Shown here: positions 48,907-57,936 of the stretch, in pieces
How the letters are laid out: every line of letters begins with the position of its first letter
How positions within the stretch are numbered: the stretch's first letter is position 1
Assembly (NCBI GenBank): GCA_040754315.1
Contig: JBFMCS010000052.1
Coordinates: 93,319-151,531, forward strand
From: Bacillota bacterium
GTDB taxonomy: Bacteria > Bacillota > Sulfobacillia > DUSP01 > JBFMCS01
DNA length: 58,213 nucleotides
Direction of reading: 5' to 3'
Made by a program: the position numbers and the translations under genes
Notes under the pieces: model-generated
Database searches by the model: none
Told to the model about the DNA's origin: nothing
What the model saw: only the letters and a program-made list of their open reading frames with translations

Positions 48907-49434
48907 TTATGCCTGAGATTCTCTGAGTTCCTTCAGGGAGTTGAGGGCATACGCCAGGTTCCTGAGGGGCGCTGAGGCAACCGTGGCAATGCCATATAGG
49001 GGCGCCATGGCTCCGGCCAGGACTTGACCCAGAAGCACCTCCCTGCTGGGCAAGTCAGCAACCCGCTTCATCTCATCGGCCCCGACAATCTTGCCTTCCA
49101 GCAGGCCACCCTTGATCTCCATCTTCTTGGCTTCCTTGGCGAACGTAGCGATGAGCTTGGCAGCAATGGCAGGGTCATCGTAGCTCAGGGCCACAGCAGT
49201 AGGCCCTTCCAGCATCGACCCCATGTCCTCCAGGCCTAGCTCTCCCGCAGCTATGTTAAGGAGAGTGTTCTTTATGACCTGGAAGTCCACGCCCTCAGCC
49301 TTGAGGCGACGGCGAAGGGTGGTGCTCTCAGCGACGTTGAGCCCCCTGTAGTCAGTGAGCACCGCAGAACGCGCCTTGGCTAGCTTGGCCTTGATGTCTT
49401 GAACAATCACAGGTTTCTGTTCTTTGGCTGGCAA
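48907..49434 (-). CDS. rplJ: 50S ribosomal protein L10
   Basis: A 175-residue L10 anchoring L7/L12 dimers: VQDIKAKLAKARSAVLTDYRGLNVAESTTLRRRLKAEGVDFQVIKNTL. The start is a TTG (49432-49434) behind AAGGAGGTGAAGCC, immediately after the terminator of the L10 leader RNA. L10 with L7/L12 is the known feedback regulator of this operon. Confidence 0.97.
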   Translation of the reverse strand: MPAKEQKPVIVQDIKAKLAKARSAVLTDYRGLNVAESTTLRRRLKAEGVDFQVIKNTLLNIAAGELGLEDMGSMLEGPTAVALSYDDPAIAAKLIATFAKEAKKMEIKGGLLEGKIVGADEMKRVADLPSREVLLGQVLAGAMAPLYGIATVASAPLRNLAYALNSLKELRESQA

Positions 49435-49450
49435 AAGGCTTCACCTCCTT

Positions 49451-49482
49451 CAAAAAAGAATGGGCTCCCGCCATATGGAGCC
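49451..49482 (-). terminator. Intrinsic terminator of the L10 leader
   Basis: On the minus strand GGCTCC pairs with GGAGCC across a ten-base loop (CATATGGCGG region), followed by CATTCTTTTTTG. It lies just before the rplJ ribosome-binding site and is the attenuation element of the leader RNA. Confidence 0.8.
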
Positions 49483-49566
49483 ACCAAAGCATACTGGATG
49501 TCGCTTCGGCCTCGGCAGGTGGGCGATTGCCCCTTAGGTTTTCACACCTGCTGTCTACGGCGGGAC
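49451..49566 (-). ncRNA. Ribosomal protein L10 leader RNA
   Basis: The minus strand between rplA and rplJ contains the L10-leader core: GTAGACAGCAGGTG, then an internal hairpin (GGGGCAATCGCCC area), then CACCTGCCGAGGCCGAAG. The CAGGTG/CACCTG stem with flanking AGACAG and CCGAGG forms the conserved kinked region bound by the L10-L12 complex. A terminator hairpin follows. Excess L10-L12 would favour termination before rplJ. The 5' limit is approximate. Confidence 0.85.
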
Positions 49567-49595
49567 AAATCCATATTCAGATTGTAGACTTCGAG

Positions 49596-50306
49596 TCAGT
49601 CCATCTTCTCCGAACGCTTCTGAGCCCTCTGGGGGTTCACTCTCACTCCCGGGCCCATGGTGCTGGAAAGCACTATACTCCGGAGGTACTGGCCCTTCGC
49701 AGCCGCCGGCTTGGCCCTCATCAAGGCATCCATGAGGATGTAAAAGTTCTCTAAGAGCTTCTGGGTGTCGAAGGACACCTTGCCGATGGGCGCGTGGACT
49801 ATTCCAGTCTTGTCAGTACGGTACTCGATCTTGCCAGCCTTTATGTCCGCGATAGCCTGCCTTATGTCGAAGGTGACCGTCCCAGTCTTGGGGTTGGGCA
49901 TGAGGCCTTTGGGTCCAAGTAGCTTACCCAGCTTACCTACGAGACCCATGACGTCCGGGGTAGCCACGGCTACATCGAAACCGAACCACCCTCCCTTGAT
50001 CTTCTCCGCCAGGTCCTCAGCACCTACCTCGTTCGCTCCGGCCTCTTGGGCCTCTCTAGCTTTGTCCCCTTTGGCGAAAACCACTACCCTGACCTGCTTT
50101 CCGGTTCCGTGAGGCAACACGACGGCACCCCGGACCATCTGGTCGGCATGCCTGGGGTCCACGCCCAGCCGGATTGAGGCGTCAACGGTCTCGTCGAACT
50201 TGGCGTAGGAACACTTCTTCACAAGGTCCAGGGCTTCATCCGGGGCGTAGGTAGCCTCAGGGTCAATGAACTTCTCCGCATCGTGAAACTTCTTGCCTCG
50301 CTTCAA
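49596..50306 (-). CDS. rplA: 50S ribosomal protein L1
   Basis: A 236-residue L1 of the mobile stalk: [39 protein letters not shown] and [26 protein letters not shown]. The likely start is TTG 50304-50306 (reading [12 protein letters not shown]), placed behind AAGGAGGATGAG; the in-frame TTG at 50333 gives a nonhomologous acidic extension. It follows rplK. Confidence 0.95.
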   Translation of the reverse strand: MKRGKKFHDAEKFIDPEATYAPDEALDLVKKCSYAKFDETVDASIRLGVDPRHADQMVRGAVVLPHGTGKQVRVVVFAKGDKAREAQEAGANEVGAEDLAEKIKGGWFGFDVAVATPDVMGLVGKLGKLLGPKGLMPNPKTGTVTFDIRQAIADIKAGKIEYRTDKTGIVHAPIGKVSFDTQKLLENFYILMDALMRAKPAAAKGQYLRSIVLSSTMGPGVRVNPQRAQKRSEKMD

Positions 50307-50360
50307 CTCTGTCTCATCCTCCTTGTGGTCCAACGGAAACGGGTTCCTCCCACAAAAGTG

Positions 50361-50786
50361 CTAGTCCACTACTTCAATGCCCATGCTGCGGGCGGTTCCT
50401 TCCACGATACGCATGGCTGCCTCAACGCTACCCGCGTTCAGGTCCGGCATCTTCATCTCGGCGATCTCCCTGACCTTGGCCCTGTTTAGCTTTGCCACCT
50501 TGGCCCTGTTGGGTTCGGCAGAGGCTTTCTCCAGCCCGGCAGCCTTTTTCAACAGTACAGCGGCAGGGGGCGTCCTGCACTCAAACGTGAACGACCGGTC
50601 CTCAAAGACCTTAAGGCTGACAGGAATGATTAACCCTGCATCCTTTGCAGTTCTCTCGTTGAACTCCTTGCAGAATGCCATTATGTTTACGCCATGGGGG
50701 CCAAGGGCGGTTCCCACAGGTGGCGCGGGGGTGGCTTTGCCAGCGGGTATTTGCAGCTTAACCTGGGCGGTAATCTTCTTTGCCAT
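50361..50786 (-). CDS. rplK: 50S ribosomal protein L11
   Basis: A 141-residue L11: [43 protein letters not shown] with the C-terminal rRNA-binding domain ending [12 protein letters not shown]. It forms the GTPase-associated centre. ATG 50786 has GGAGGACGCCC upstream, 14 bases after nusG. Confidence 0.97.
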   Translation of the reverse strand: MAKKITAQVKLQIPAGKATPAPPVGTALGPHGVNIMAFCKEFNERTAKDAGLIIPVSLKVFEDRSFTFECRTPPAAVLLKKAAGLEKASAEPNRAKVAKLNRAKVREIAEMKMPDLNAGSVEAAMRIVEGTARSMGIEVVD

Positions 50787-50800
50787 CTAGGGCGTCCTCC

Positions 50801-51325
50801 TTAAAGCTCTTCTATTTGCCCGAAATCCAGTTCTACGGGGGTTTCCCTCCCGAACATGGACACTAGCACCCTCATCTTGCCCCTATCGGGCTGTACCTCT
50901 TCTACAGAACCGATGAAGCCGCCAAAAGGCCCGGAAATCACCTTGACGCTCTGGCCTACCCTGTAGGTAATCTTGGGGCGTCCCTCCTCCATGCCCATGC
51001 GCCTGAGGATGCTCCGGACCTCCCCGGGCTGCAAGGGTACGGGCCGTGAACCTGAACCTACAAACCCGGTGACACCGGGGGTATTTCTCACAACATACCA
51101 GGAGTCGTCCCCCATCACCATCTCTACGAGAACGTAGCCGGGGAACACCTTGCGCTTGGTAATCTTCTTCTTCCCGTCCTTGTACTCTATCTCTTCTTCC
51201 AAGGGCACAACAACACGGAAGATCTTGTCTTCCATGCCCATGGATTCAACTCGCTTTTCCAGATTGGCCTTCACCTTATTCTCATAACCTGAGTAGGTGT
51301 GGACGACAAACCACATTTTATTCAT
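50801..51325 (-). CDS. nusG: Transcription termination/antitermination factor NusG
   Basis: A 174-residue NusG. NGN domain: WFVVHTYSGYENKVKANLEKRVESMG and FPGYVLVEMVMGDDSWYVVRNTPGVTGFVG. C-terminal KOW: YRVGQSVKVISGPFGGFIGSVEEVQPDRGKMRVLV. The start at ATG 51325 aligns with homologues; ATG 51316 has better spacing from GGAGAG, so the start is uncertain by three codons. It follows secE. Confidence 0.96.
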   Translation of the reverse strand: MNKMWFVVHTYSGYENKVKANLEKRVESMGMEDKIFRVVVPLEEEIEYKDGKKKITKRKVFPGYVLVEMVMGDDSWYVVRNTPGVTGFVGSGSRPVPLQPGEVRSILRRMGMEEGRPKITYRVGQSVKVISGPFGGFIGSVEEVQPDRGKMRVLVSMFGRETPVELDFGQIEEL

Positions 51326-51369
51326 CTCTCCGGGGCATCCGACCCGCACCACACCTCCCCATCATTCTA

Positions 51370-51576
51370 TCACCTCAACGCCAGGCTGAGCACGAAGCTG
51401 AAAACGGCGTCCATTGCCCAGACCAGGAGCCCTATAGCCACCACGGACACCACCACAACCGAGGTGTACGTGATGGTCTCTCGCCTGGTCGGCCAAACAA
51501 CCTTGCGGACCTCGTAGCGTACCTCCTGGAGAAACCGCTTTATTCTCTCCAGCGGTCCTTTCTTCGTTGCCTTCAT
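51370..51576 (-). CDS. secE: Protein translocase subunit SecE
   Basis: A 68-residue single-helix SecE: IKRFLQEVRYEVRKVVWPTRRETITYT amphipathic region (VxWPxR motif) followed by one membrane helix VVVVSVVAIGLLVWAMDAVF. It clamps SecY. ATG 51574-51576 has AAGGAAGTGA upstream; an in-frame GTG at 51585 lies within that site. It lies between tRNA-Trp and nusG. Confidence 0.94.
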   Translation of the reverse strand: MKATKKGPLERIKRFLQEVRYEVRKVVWPTRRETITYTSVVVVSVVAIGLLVWAMDAVFSFVLSLALR

Positions 51577-51605
51577 CGCCGTCACTTCCTTGATAGAATG
51601 GAAAA

Positions 51606-51682
51606 TGGCAGGCCCGGAGGGATTCGAACCCCCATCACGCGGATTTGGAGTCCGCTGCTCTGCCAGTTGGAGCTACGGGCCT
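51606..51682 (-). tRNA. tRNA-Trp (anticodon CCA)
   Basis: A minus-strand cloverleaf: acceptor AGGCCCG/CGGGCCT, D arm GCTC...GAGC, anticodon stem GCGGA/TCCGC with loop CTCCAAA (anticodon CCA), T arm GGGGG-TTCGAAT-CCCTC, discriminator G, encoded CCA. It is located between rpmG and secE in the same transcript, an arrangement found in many Bacillota. Confidence 0.96.
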
Positions 51683-51703
51683 GTCTTGACCGGCCAGATA
51701 TCG

Positions 51704-51853
51704 TTACCTCGTCTCCCTGTGCAGCGTATGGCTCCGGCAGAAAGGGCAATACTTCTTAAGCTCGATCCGGTTGGGATCGTTCTTCTTGTTCTTTTCACTG
51801 GCGTAGTTCCGGCGCTTGCACTCCGTGCAAGCCAAGGTAATCAACTGGCGCAT
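51704..51853 (-). CDS. rpmG: 50S ribosomal protein L33 (zinc form)
   Basis: A 49-residue L33 with two cysteine pairs ([10 protein letters not shown] and YCPFCRSH), the zinc-binding C+ form. ATG 51851-51853 follows GGAGGGTC; the longer frame from 51910 extends into the promoter region. It is first in the unit rpmG, tRNA-Trp, secE, nusG, rplK, rplA. Confidence 0.95.
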   Translation of the reverse strand: MRQLITLACTECKRRNYASEKNKKNDPNRIELKKYCPFCRSHTLHRETR

Positions 51854-51900
51854 AAAAATAGACCCTCCGCATACGAGACTAGGCCAATAATTGCTTTCTG

Positions 51901-51929
51901 AATCTACCACACTTTGCGTGGGGTGTCAA
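51901..51929 (-). promoter_or_regulatory. rpmG-secE-nusG promoter
   Basis: On the minus strand a perfect TTGACA (51924-51929) and TAGATT (51901-51906) are 17 bases apart. Start near 51894, about 40 bases before the rpmG ATG. The -35 context CAGTTTCGTTGACACC nearly repeats that of rpoB. The 100 bases further upstream, to the glycosyltransferase stop, hold nothing recognised. Confidence 0.8.
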
Positions 51930-52048
51930 CGAAACTGGCGATCAAAGAACCACACCTGTTAACGAAGGCGTTTGATCAGGGTGGCCCACCCACAGGATGG
52001 AAGGTCCGTCTGGTTGCCGGTGTGGACAAATGATTGCCTGGGGCGTGA

Positions 52049-53128
52049 CTATCTCAAGTGACGCCGGTAGATGGCGGCGGTTTCCTCAGCCATCTTTGAG
52101 GCGGAAAAACGCGAAATCACGCTATCCTTGGCCGCCTGCCCAATTCTCCTGGCTTGGTCAGGGTCCTGGGCCAGGTAGCGCAGCGCATCCGCGAGGTCCC
52201 CCGGGGAGCCAGCTGGGAACAGAAGGCCTGTTTCACCGTGGGTAATCACCTCAGTGAGGCCTCCTACGCTGGAGGCCACCACCGGGACGCCACAAGCCAT
52301 CGCCTCCAAGGCTGCTAGTCCCAGGCCCTCGTGTCTTGAGGAGAGCACCATAATGTCCAAAGCCCCTAGCACACCCCAGATATCCCGGACATGGCCCGTG
52401 AACGTGACCCTTCCGGCCATCCCCAGGTCCCGGACCAATCCCTCAAGCCGTGGCCGCTGGGGTCCATCCCCTACGGCCAGGAACCTGGCAGATGGGATGA
52501 CGCTTGATACCAGGCTGGCCGCCTTGAAGAAGGTGTCGTAGTCCTTTTCCGGAGACATCCGGGCAACCATCCCTACTGTGAAGACCCCGAGTTCCTCCCG
52601 GAGAGACTCCCCCATTGACCGGACACTGCACGGGGGCGGCTCAATGCCATTGTGGATTACCGTCACCTTGCTCTCGGGAACCCCCTGGCGGGCAAGGGCC
52701 GCGGCCACCGCCTCGGAAACGGCTATGTACCTGTCCGCCAGGAACACGCCAGCCAGGCGCGACGCGGCCTTGCCCAGCAATCCCCTTGCCGGAGCCTCAA
52801 GGCCATGCTTGGTGACGATAAGGGTTGCGCCAGAAAACCGTCCCGCTATCCTCGCGGCGATTGATGAGTGGGTATGGATGATGTGGTACCCGTCTTTGAG
52901 AAACCCGGACACCTGGAGGAGATTGGAGAGGCTCGCAGATCGATCCCCCTGGTGAAGCCCCAGGGTCTTGACACCAAGGCTATCAAACTCGCACTTCAGG
53001 AGCCCGCCAGGGCAGGCAACGCTAATGGAAAAGGCCTCCATGGCGGGCTGCCGCAGCAGGTAGAGGAGGTAGCGGCCGGCCCCTCCGATGTTGGTGTCAG
53101 TAATAACCTGGAGCACCTTGGGTTTCAA
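52049..53128 (-). CDS. Glycosyltransferase, GT4 type
   Basis: A 359-residue GT-B glycosyltransferase of the GT4 (RfaB/WcaL-like) group. The N-domain has VLQVITDTNIGGAGRYLLYLLRQ and the C-domain has VGMVARMSPEKDYDTFFKAA, RFLAVGDGPQR and the nucleotide-sugar E-x7-E motif in SSRHEGLGLAALEAMACGVPVV. It probably adds a sugar to a lipid-linked surface polysaccharide at the inner membrane face. The start is TTG 53126-53128, overlapping the stop of the polymerase gene (TTGA). It is the last gene of a four-gene cluster. Sugar and acceptor are unknown. Confidence 0.88.
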   Translation of the reverse strand: MKPKVLQVITDTNIGGAGRYLLYLLRQPAMEAFSISVACPGGLLKCEFDSLGVKTLGLHQGDRSASLSNLLQVSGFLKDGYHIIHTHSSIAARIAGRFSGATLIVTKHGLEAPARGLLGKAASRLAGVFLADRYIAVSEAVAAALARQGVPESKVTVIHNGIEPPPCSVRSMGESLREELGVFTVGMVARMSPEKDYDTFFKAASLVSSVIPSARFLAVGDGPQRPRLEGLVRDLGMAGRVTFTGHVRDIWGVLGALDIMVLSSRHEGLGLAALEAMACGVPVVASSVGGLTEVITHGETGLLFPAGSPGDLADALRYLAQDPDQARRIGQAAKDSVISRFSASKMAEETAAIYRRHLR

Positions 53129-54663
53129 GGAGATTCAACGCTCCCCAGCGCGGCACTGGAGGCCGCTATCATGCCCACCACAGCCCAGAAAAGGAACAGG
53201 TTCTTGGGGCTGTACCATATGTTGTCCGCTAGACCGTAAATAACCTGGCCAACCAGGCCTGCCACAAGTGCCAGGACTATTCCTGAGTGATAGGGGCTAC
53301 CTCGAAGGCTCAGGCTGGCTCGGAATGCGTTGCGCATGAGCCAGAGGAACACAAGCAGGCCGGGGAGTCCCATTTCCACCAGTACCTGAAGGTAGAGGTT
53401 GTGTGCGTGCACGGTGGGCGTGCCGGCAATCTCGTAAAGGGGGTAGACCAGCGTGTACGGGACAGGCCCGAGACCAACTCCCGATGCCCAGTAGTCCTTG
53501 ACCATCAACCAGGTGGCCCTCCATATGGTGAGCCTGTAAAGGTTAGAGCTGTCTTCAAGGCTTCCAATGGTGGAGAAACGATCCAGCACCGTCAAGGGGA
53601 AAAGAAAAGGGGCGGCCACCATCACCGCAAGCATCACCAGGAGAACCTTCCGGTCCCTAAGGAAACCCAGGGCCGCCAGTCCCACCGCTGAACCCACCCA
53701 GGCGCCCCTGGTATAGGTGAAGGCCAGTCCGCCCACCATCAGGACTCCTACCGGCAGCATGAGAATGCGGCTAGACCACCGGGGGGTGTTCAGGAATAGA
53801 TACGCTGCCAGCGGCAGAAGGAAAGCCAGGTATGCGGCGAACATGTTAGGGTTGTCAAACACTGAGTACACCCTGGTCTGTATTACCTTGGCGGCTTCCT
53901 TGTCAAGCCATGCCGATTGTGTCTCTATCCCCCTGGAGAACTGGTAGAGCCCATAGGCACCAGACAGGGACGCGGAAACCAGCAAGCACAATAGCACGAA
54001 GCCTACCTTTCCCATGTCATCCAGAGACATGGCCAGTAACGCCGCAAGAAGAACGTACGTGGCCCAGAGTACCAGCGCTTCCAGGCTGGAGCCGGGGCTT
54101 AAGGAGGTTGCCGTGGAAAGGCACAACACAACTATGAACGCCACTCCGGGGGCCACAAACCCTCGAGGAAAGAAGAAGCGGTTTCCCCAGAGGCGCAAGG
54201 CCAGGCAGAGGGCTCCGCAACTCCATACCAGCATGACACTGACAGCGGTAGGAGCGAAGGGAACCAGCAAGAGCACTGTCCCAAGAACCATGGCAGGGAT
54301 CCACGACACCCGCCCCCTGGAGGCGCCAGCGGGCAGATCAAGGGCTCGCAGGATCGCGCTGCCTCTCCAGGCCGGACTTGCTGGCATGGCCTGGGCGTAG
54401 GCGAGCATCCTCAAGGCGATGCTCTCCTTCAGGGCGGGATGCAGGCCCGTTCTAACCCTCAACGAGAGGAAGTCCAGGAGGGCGTAGAACATCGTGAAGG
54501 CCCTTCCTGGAAGACTCGCCGGCCAGCAAGCCCACAAGTCCCAAGGGGCAGCCATCCACCTCAGGACGAGGCTGGAGGCGGCTGCTGCTCCAAGGGCTTC
54601 ACGGAAACACCGGAAGCCGCTCACGGCCAGGCTACCGTCCAGGATGCTGCAGCAGGATCTCAC
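53125..54663 (-). CDS. O-antigen ligase/polymerase-like membrane protein
   Basis: A 512-residue protein with about a dozen membrane helices. The Wzy_C-type periplasmic loop region includes DNPNMFAAYLAFLLPLAAYLF, SSNLYRLTIWRATWLMVKDYWASGVGLGP and the HAHNLYLQVLVEMGLPGLLVF motif near residue 425, characteristic of O-antigen ligase and exopolysaccharide polymerases. The N-terminal ~110 residues are soluble or amphipathic and unusually long. GTG 54661-54663 has GGGGGTGACTCG upstream. In a Gram-positive cell it most likely polymerises or attaches a surface polysaccharide. Confidence 0.84.
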   Translation of the reverse strand: MRSCCSILDGSLAVSGFRCFREALGAAAASSLVLRWMAAPWDLWACWPASLPGRAFTMFYALLDFLSLRVRTGLHPALKESIALRMLAYAQAMPASPAWRGSAILRALDLPAGASRGRVSWIPAMVLGTVLLLVPFAPTAVSVMLVWSCGALCLALRLWGNRFFFPRGFVAPGVAFIVVLCLSTATSLSPGSSLEALVLWATYVLLAALLAMSLDDMGKVGFVLLCLLVSASLSGAYGLYQFSRGIETQSAWLDKEAAKVIQTRVYSVFDNPNMFAAYLAFLLPLAAYLFLNTPRWSSRILMLPVGVLMVGGLAFTYTRGAWVGSAVGLAALGFLRDRKVLLVMLAVMVAAPFLFPLTVLDRFSTIGSLEDSSNLYRLTIWRATWLMVKDYWASGVGLGPVPYTLVYPLYEIAGTPTVHAHNLYLQVLVEMGLPGLLVFLWLMRNAFRASLSLRGSPYHSGIVLALVAGLVGQVIYGLADNIWYSPKNLFLFWAVVGMIAASSAALGSVESP

Positions 54664-54684
54664 CGAGTCACCCCCAAGGGGCCG

Positions 54685-55179
54685 TTAAGGTTGAGTGTCG
54701 ATGCCCCACACTATGGACTCGAAGGCGTACAGGTTAGTCTTGATGGAAACCTTGGCACCTATCCTTACCTCTTGGCTTCCCAGTATAATGGCGTTGTCTG
54801 TCACCTTCCCGGGACCTTCCACCACCACATAGAGGTCCTTCCGGTTGGTGGAAGGCATCTCGTAGTAGCGGCCGTCGGGGAGCTGGGTTACCACGTCAGC
54901 AGGTTCCGATGAGACCGCTATGACCTCCCCCAGGTACCCGTTGGTCTTGGACTCCACGACCCTGTCACCGACAGAAACCGCTTCAATGCTGGGACCCCTC
55001 AAAGTGGGTACCATGAATGTTACCTGGATGTCCCTGGGGACCAGCGTCTCCAGGACGCGATTTCGAAAGTAACGGGTGTAGGCAAAACCGGACACGAATG
55101 TGACAAACAGGACAACTATGAGGAAATCGATGACGTTTATAACACCGAAGAGCCGTCCCCTAGTGTCTAAGAGTTTCAC
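54685..55179 (-). CDS. DUF4330 membrane-anchored protein
   Basis: A 164-residue protein with one N-terminal membrane helix (VIDFLIVVLFVTFVSGFAY) after a short conserved DTRGRLFGVIN start, followed by an extracytoplasmic domain of beta character (VSVGDRVVESKTNGYLGEV, then GSQEVRIGAKVSIKTNLYAF). This is the DUF4330 pattern, often found in clostridial polysaccharide clusters. Function is unknown. GTG 55177-55179 has GGAGGGTTTG upstream. It lies four bases from the glycosyltransferase gene. Confidence 0.75.
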   Translation of the reverse strand: MKLLDTRGRLFGVINVIDFLIVVLFVTFVSGFAYTRYFRNRVLETLVPRDIQVTFMVPTLRGPSIEAVSVGDRVVESKTNGYLGEVIAVSSEPADVVTQLPDGRYYEMPSTNRKDLYVVVEGPGKVTDNAIILGSQEVRIGAKVSIKTNLYAFESIVWGIDTQP

Positions 55180-55182
55180 TGG

Positions 55183-56310
55183 TCAAACCCTCCTCCTGCG
55201 CTGCACCTCAGCCAGCGCCTGCCCATACACGCCTTCTACCTCCCCGGTGACGCCCTCGATGGAGTACCTGTCGTGAACGAACTTCAAGCCAGAGTCTACC
55301 ATTTGCCGTACTCGCGTGGGGTCCTCAAGCAAAGACGTTACCGCCTCGGCAATTTGTTCCGGAGTAGGAGGGGTACCCAGTCCCCTGGCGGTGAAGTTGC
55401 TCCTGTACAGATCCTCAAGAATATGGGGTTCCACAGGACCTACGAAACCACCCTCCCCGCAGAGTACCACAGGTCTCCCACACGCCATGGCCTCCAGGGC
55501 CACCCTGGCGGCTCCCACTACAACATTCGCAGTGTTCAAGATGGATGCCACATCTGTCCTCCCACCCAGCATCAGCACTGCCTGGCGGCCGGCACGGCGG
55601 CTGGCCTCAGTAGCCAGGTTCTCCACCTCCACCCTCTTGGTGCCGTCTCCCGCTACCAGGCCGTACACCTCAGGGGTCATGGCTACCCCTGCCACGAAGG
55701 AAGAGGCAGACGCCAGGGTGTCCTCATCCAGCCTGCTCACAAACACGGCAACCTTCTGAGCCGGCTCGAAGCCGAATTCCTTTCGCAAGGCCTTAACGTC
55801 CCTGGGGCGAAACACCTCCAGGTCAATCCCGTTGGGGATCACCCTTACCCTAGCAGGGCTAAAGCCGAGATTCTCGACAAGATGGCATTCCACATCATGG
55901 CTCACAGCAATGCTGATCAAGCCTGATTTCGTCAACCGACGCAGGACCGGTGATGCCTTATAGGTGCCGTGATAAGTGGTTACCAAGGGCACATCACTTA
56001 AGCGTGTTGCCATGTGGGAGGTCCAGGCTGGGATCCTCCCGTGGGCATGCACCACATCTACTTTGAAGCGACGGACCAGCGTACCCAGGTAGACTGATGC
56101 AGCCAGCAGGCCCCATGGCTTCCGGGAGTTGAGGGGAGCGTGGAAGTGGGGAATGTCCCTGGATTGGAGGTCTTCCACCAACGCGCCACCGGCAGAAGCT
56201 ACCAGCACCTGGTGCTTGCGTGCTTTCAGGTGTCGTGCCAGGCTCACAACGTGAGTCTCGGCACCCCCGAGATCCAACGACATAGCGGTCATCAAGACTG
56301 TCAGCGGCAT
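55183..56310 (-). CDS. Glycosyltransferase, GT4 type
   Basis: A 375-residue GT-B enzyme: N-domain TAMSLDLGGAETHVVSLARHLKARKHQV and DVVHAHGRIPAWTSHMAT, hinge VIPNGIDLEVFRP, C-domain with GDGTKRVE and a GAARVALEAMACGRPVVL loop, where the first glutamate of the usual E-x7-E is replaced by Gly/Ala sequence. First gene of the polysaccharide cluster, with GGGGGATCAGC before ATG 56310. Substrate unknown. Confidence 0.86.
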   Translation of the reverse strand: MPLTVLMTAMSLDLGGAETHVVSLARHLKARKHQVLVASAGGALVEDLQSRDIPHFHAPLNSRKPWGLLAASVYLGTLVRRFKVDVVHAHGRIPAWTSHMATRLSDVPLVTTYHGTYKASPVLRRLTKSGLISIAVSHDVECHLVENLGFSPARVRVIPNGIDLEVFRPRDVKALRKEFGFEPAQKVAVFVSRLDEDTLASASSFVAGVAMTPEVYGLVAGDGTKRVEVENLATEASRRAGRQAVLMLGGRTDVASILNTANVVVGAARVALEAMACGRPVVLCGEGGFVGPVEPHILEDLYRSNFTARGLGTPPTPEQIAEAVTSLLEDPTRVRQMVDSGLKFVHDRYSIEGVTGEVEGVYGQALAEVQRRRRV

Positions 56311-56343
56311 GCTGATCCCCCTGGCGCCCCAAACGTCCCCTTA

Positions 56344-56372
56344 AGTATAGCATCGCGTCTTGGGGGTGTAAA
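56344..56372 (-). promoter_or_regulatory. Promoter of the polysaccharide cluster
   Basis: On the minus strand TTTACA (56367-56372) and TATACT (56344-56349) are 17 bases apart, each one mismatch from consensus. The start site would be near 56337, 27 bases before the glycosyltransferase ATG. It lies directly after the tuf terminator, so the cluster is a separate unit. Confidence 0.7.
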
Positions 56373-56378
56373 CCTGCC

Positions 56379-56414
56379 AAAAACGGCGGGGAGCAGGCAA
56401 TTGGCCTGCTCCCC
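56379..56414 (-). terminator. Terminator of the tRNA-tuf unit
   Basis: On the minus strand GGGGAGCAGGC and GCCTGCTCCCC form a perfect 11-bp stem with a five-base loop, followed by GCCGTTTTT. It lies 14 bases after the second tuf stop. A strong intrinsic terminator. Confidence 0.88.
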
Positions 56415-56428
56415 CATGGGCGAATCGC

Positions 56429-57622
56429 CTACTCGATTATTTGGGTCACGGCACCGGCACCCACCGTGCGACCGCCCTCGCGGATGGCGAAACGCAGGCC
56501 CTCCTCGATGGCGATGGTGGTGATGAGTTCCACATCCATGTTAATGTTATCCCCGGGCATCACCATCTCCACCCCGTCCGGGAGCTTGATCTGCCCTGTC
56601 ACGTCCGTGGTCCTCAGGTAGAACTGCGGGCGGTAACCCTGGAAGAATGGAGTGTGCCTGCCTCCCTCTTCCCGTGTCAGCACGTATACCTGCGCCTTGA
56701 ACTTCCGGTGCGGGTGTATGCTCCCGGGCTTGGCCAGCACCTGCCCTCTTTCTACCTCTTCCTTGTCAACGCCTCTCAACAGCGTCCCTACGTTGTCCCC
56801 CGCTTCCGCCCGGTCCAGGATCTTCCGGAACATCTCCACCCCTGTCACCACGGTCTTCCTTGCCTTGTCCGCAAACCCTACCACCTCTACCTCGTCTCCT
56901 ACCTTCACTGTTCCCCTGTCAACTCGCCCTGTCGTCACCGTCCCCCGCCCCGTGATGGTGAACACATCCTCTATCGGCATCAGGAACGGCTTGTCTATAT
57001 CCCTCTGGGGTGTCGGTATGTACTCATCTACCGCGTCCATCAACTCCCAGATGCCCTTGGTCCACTCGTTCTCTCCATCGCTCTCCAGTGCCTTCAGCGC
57101 TGAACCCGCTATCACCGGTGTCTCGTCCCCGGGGAAACCGTACTTCGTCAGCAGCTCCCTTACCTCCAACTCCACCAGTTCCAGTAGCTCCGGGTCGTCC
57201 ACCATGTCAGCCTTGTTCAAAAACACCACCATCGATGGCACGTTAACCTGCCTGGCCAGTAAAATATGCTCCCTGGTCTGCGGCATCGGCCCGTCGGCCG
57301 CCGATACCACCAGTATCGCCCCGTCCATCTGCGCCGCGCCAGTTATCATGTTCTTGATGTAGTCAGCGTGCCCCGGGCAGTCCACGTGCGCGTAGTGCCT
57401 CTTCTCCGTCTCGTACTCCACGTGTGCCGTCGCTATCGTGATCCCCCGCGCCTTCTCCTCCGGCGCCTTGTCGATCTGATCGAACGGTACGAAATTCGCC
57501 AGCGCCTTCGTCGCCAGCACCTTCGTTATCGCCGCCGTCAACGTCGTCTTCCCATGGTCTATGTGCCCTATCGTCCCTACGTTTACGTGCGGCTTCGTCC
57601 TCTCAAACTTCTTCTTGGCCAT
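56429..57622 (-). CDS. tuf: Elongation factor Tu (copy 2)
   Basis: A 397-residue EF-Tu identical to the str-operon copy at 34115-35308, in the same orientation about 22 kb away. The nucleotide match starts at the stop codon and ends just past the start codon, then the flanks differ completely. This copy follows three tRNA genes and has its own promoter and terminator. AAAGGAGGAGTC lies before ATG 57622. G motifs are as in copy 1. Confidence 0.98.
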   Translation of the reverse strand: MAKKKFERTKPHVNVGTIGHIDHGKTTLTAAITKVLATKALANFVPFDQIDKAPEEKARGITIATAHVEYETEKRHYAHVDCPGHADYIKNMITGAAQMDGAILVVSAADGPMPQTREHILLARQVNVPSMVVFLNKADMVDDPELLELVELEVRELLTKYGFPGDETPVIAGSALKALESDGENEWTKGIWELMDAVDEYIPTPQRDIDKPFLMPIEDVFTITGRGTVTTGRVDRGTVKVGDEVEVVGFADKARKTVVTGVEMFRKILDRAEAGDNVGTLLRGVDKEEVERGQVLAKPGSIHPHRKFKAQVYVLTREEGGRHTPFFQGYRPQFYLRTTDVTGQIKLPDGVEMVMPGDNINMDVELITTIAIEEGLRFAIREGGRTVGAGAVTQIIE

Positions 57623-57741
57623 GAAGAACTGACTCCTCCTTTAGGCCCAATCCGTCTTAGCCTCTGTCGGGTATTATGGGCATTTTCGAGAAGAAGTATT
57701 TTCTTCATAGACCATAGAATTCCTCCCCCCACAAATGACTA

Positions 57742-57817
57742 TGGAGCTCACAACCGGGCTCGAACCGGTGACCTCCGCCTTACCAAGGCGACGCTCTGCC
57801 TGCTGAGCTATGTGAGC
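57742..57817 (-). tRNA. tRNA-Thr (anticodon GGT)
   Basis: A minus-strand cloverleaf: acceptor GCTCACA/TGTGAGC, D arm GCTC...GAGC, anticodon loop TTGGTAA (GGT, reading ACC/ACT), T arm ACCGG-TTCGAGC-CCGGT, discriminator T and encoded CCA. The last of three tRNAs before tuf, with about 120 bases between them, in which no gene is seen. Confidence 0.95.
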
Positions 57818-57829
57818 ACCATTTAGGAT

Positions 57830-57905
57830 TGGTTGCGGGGGTAGGATTTGAACCTACGACCTCCGGGTTATGAGCCCGACGAGCTGCCAGCTGCTCCACC
57901 CCGCG
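57830..57905 (-). tRNA. Initiator tRNA-fMet (anticodon CAT)
   Basis: A minus-strand cloverleaf with acceptor CGCGGGG/CCCCGCA, so position 1-72 is a C/A mismatch, the hallmark of the bacterial initiator. The anticodon stem TCGGG/CCCGG has the three initiator G-C pairs around loop CTCATAA. T arm GTAGG-TTCAAAT-CCTAC, discriminator A and encoded CCA. Confidence 0.96.
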
Positions 57906-57936
57906 ATATATTTAGCCCGGGTGAGGGCGGTTTTTC

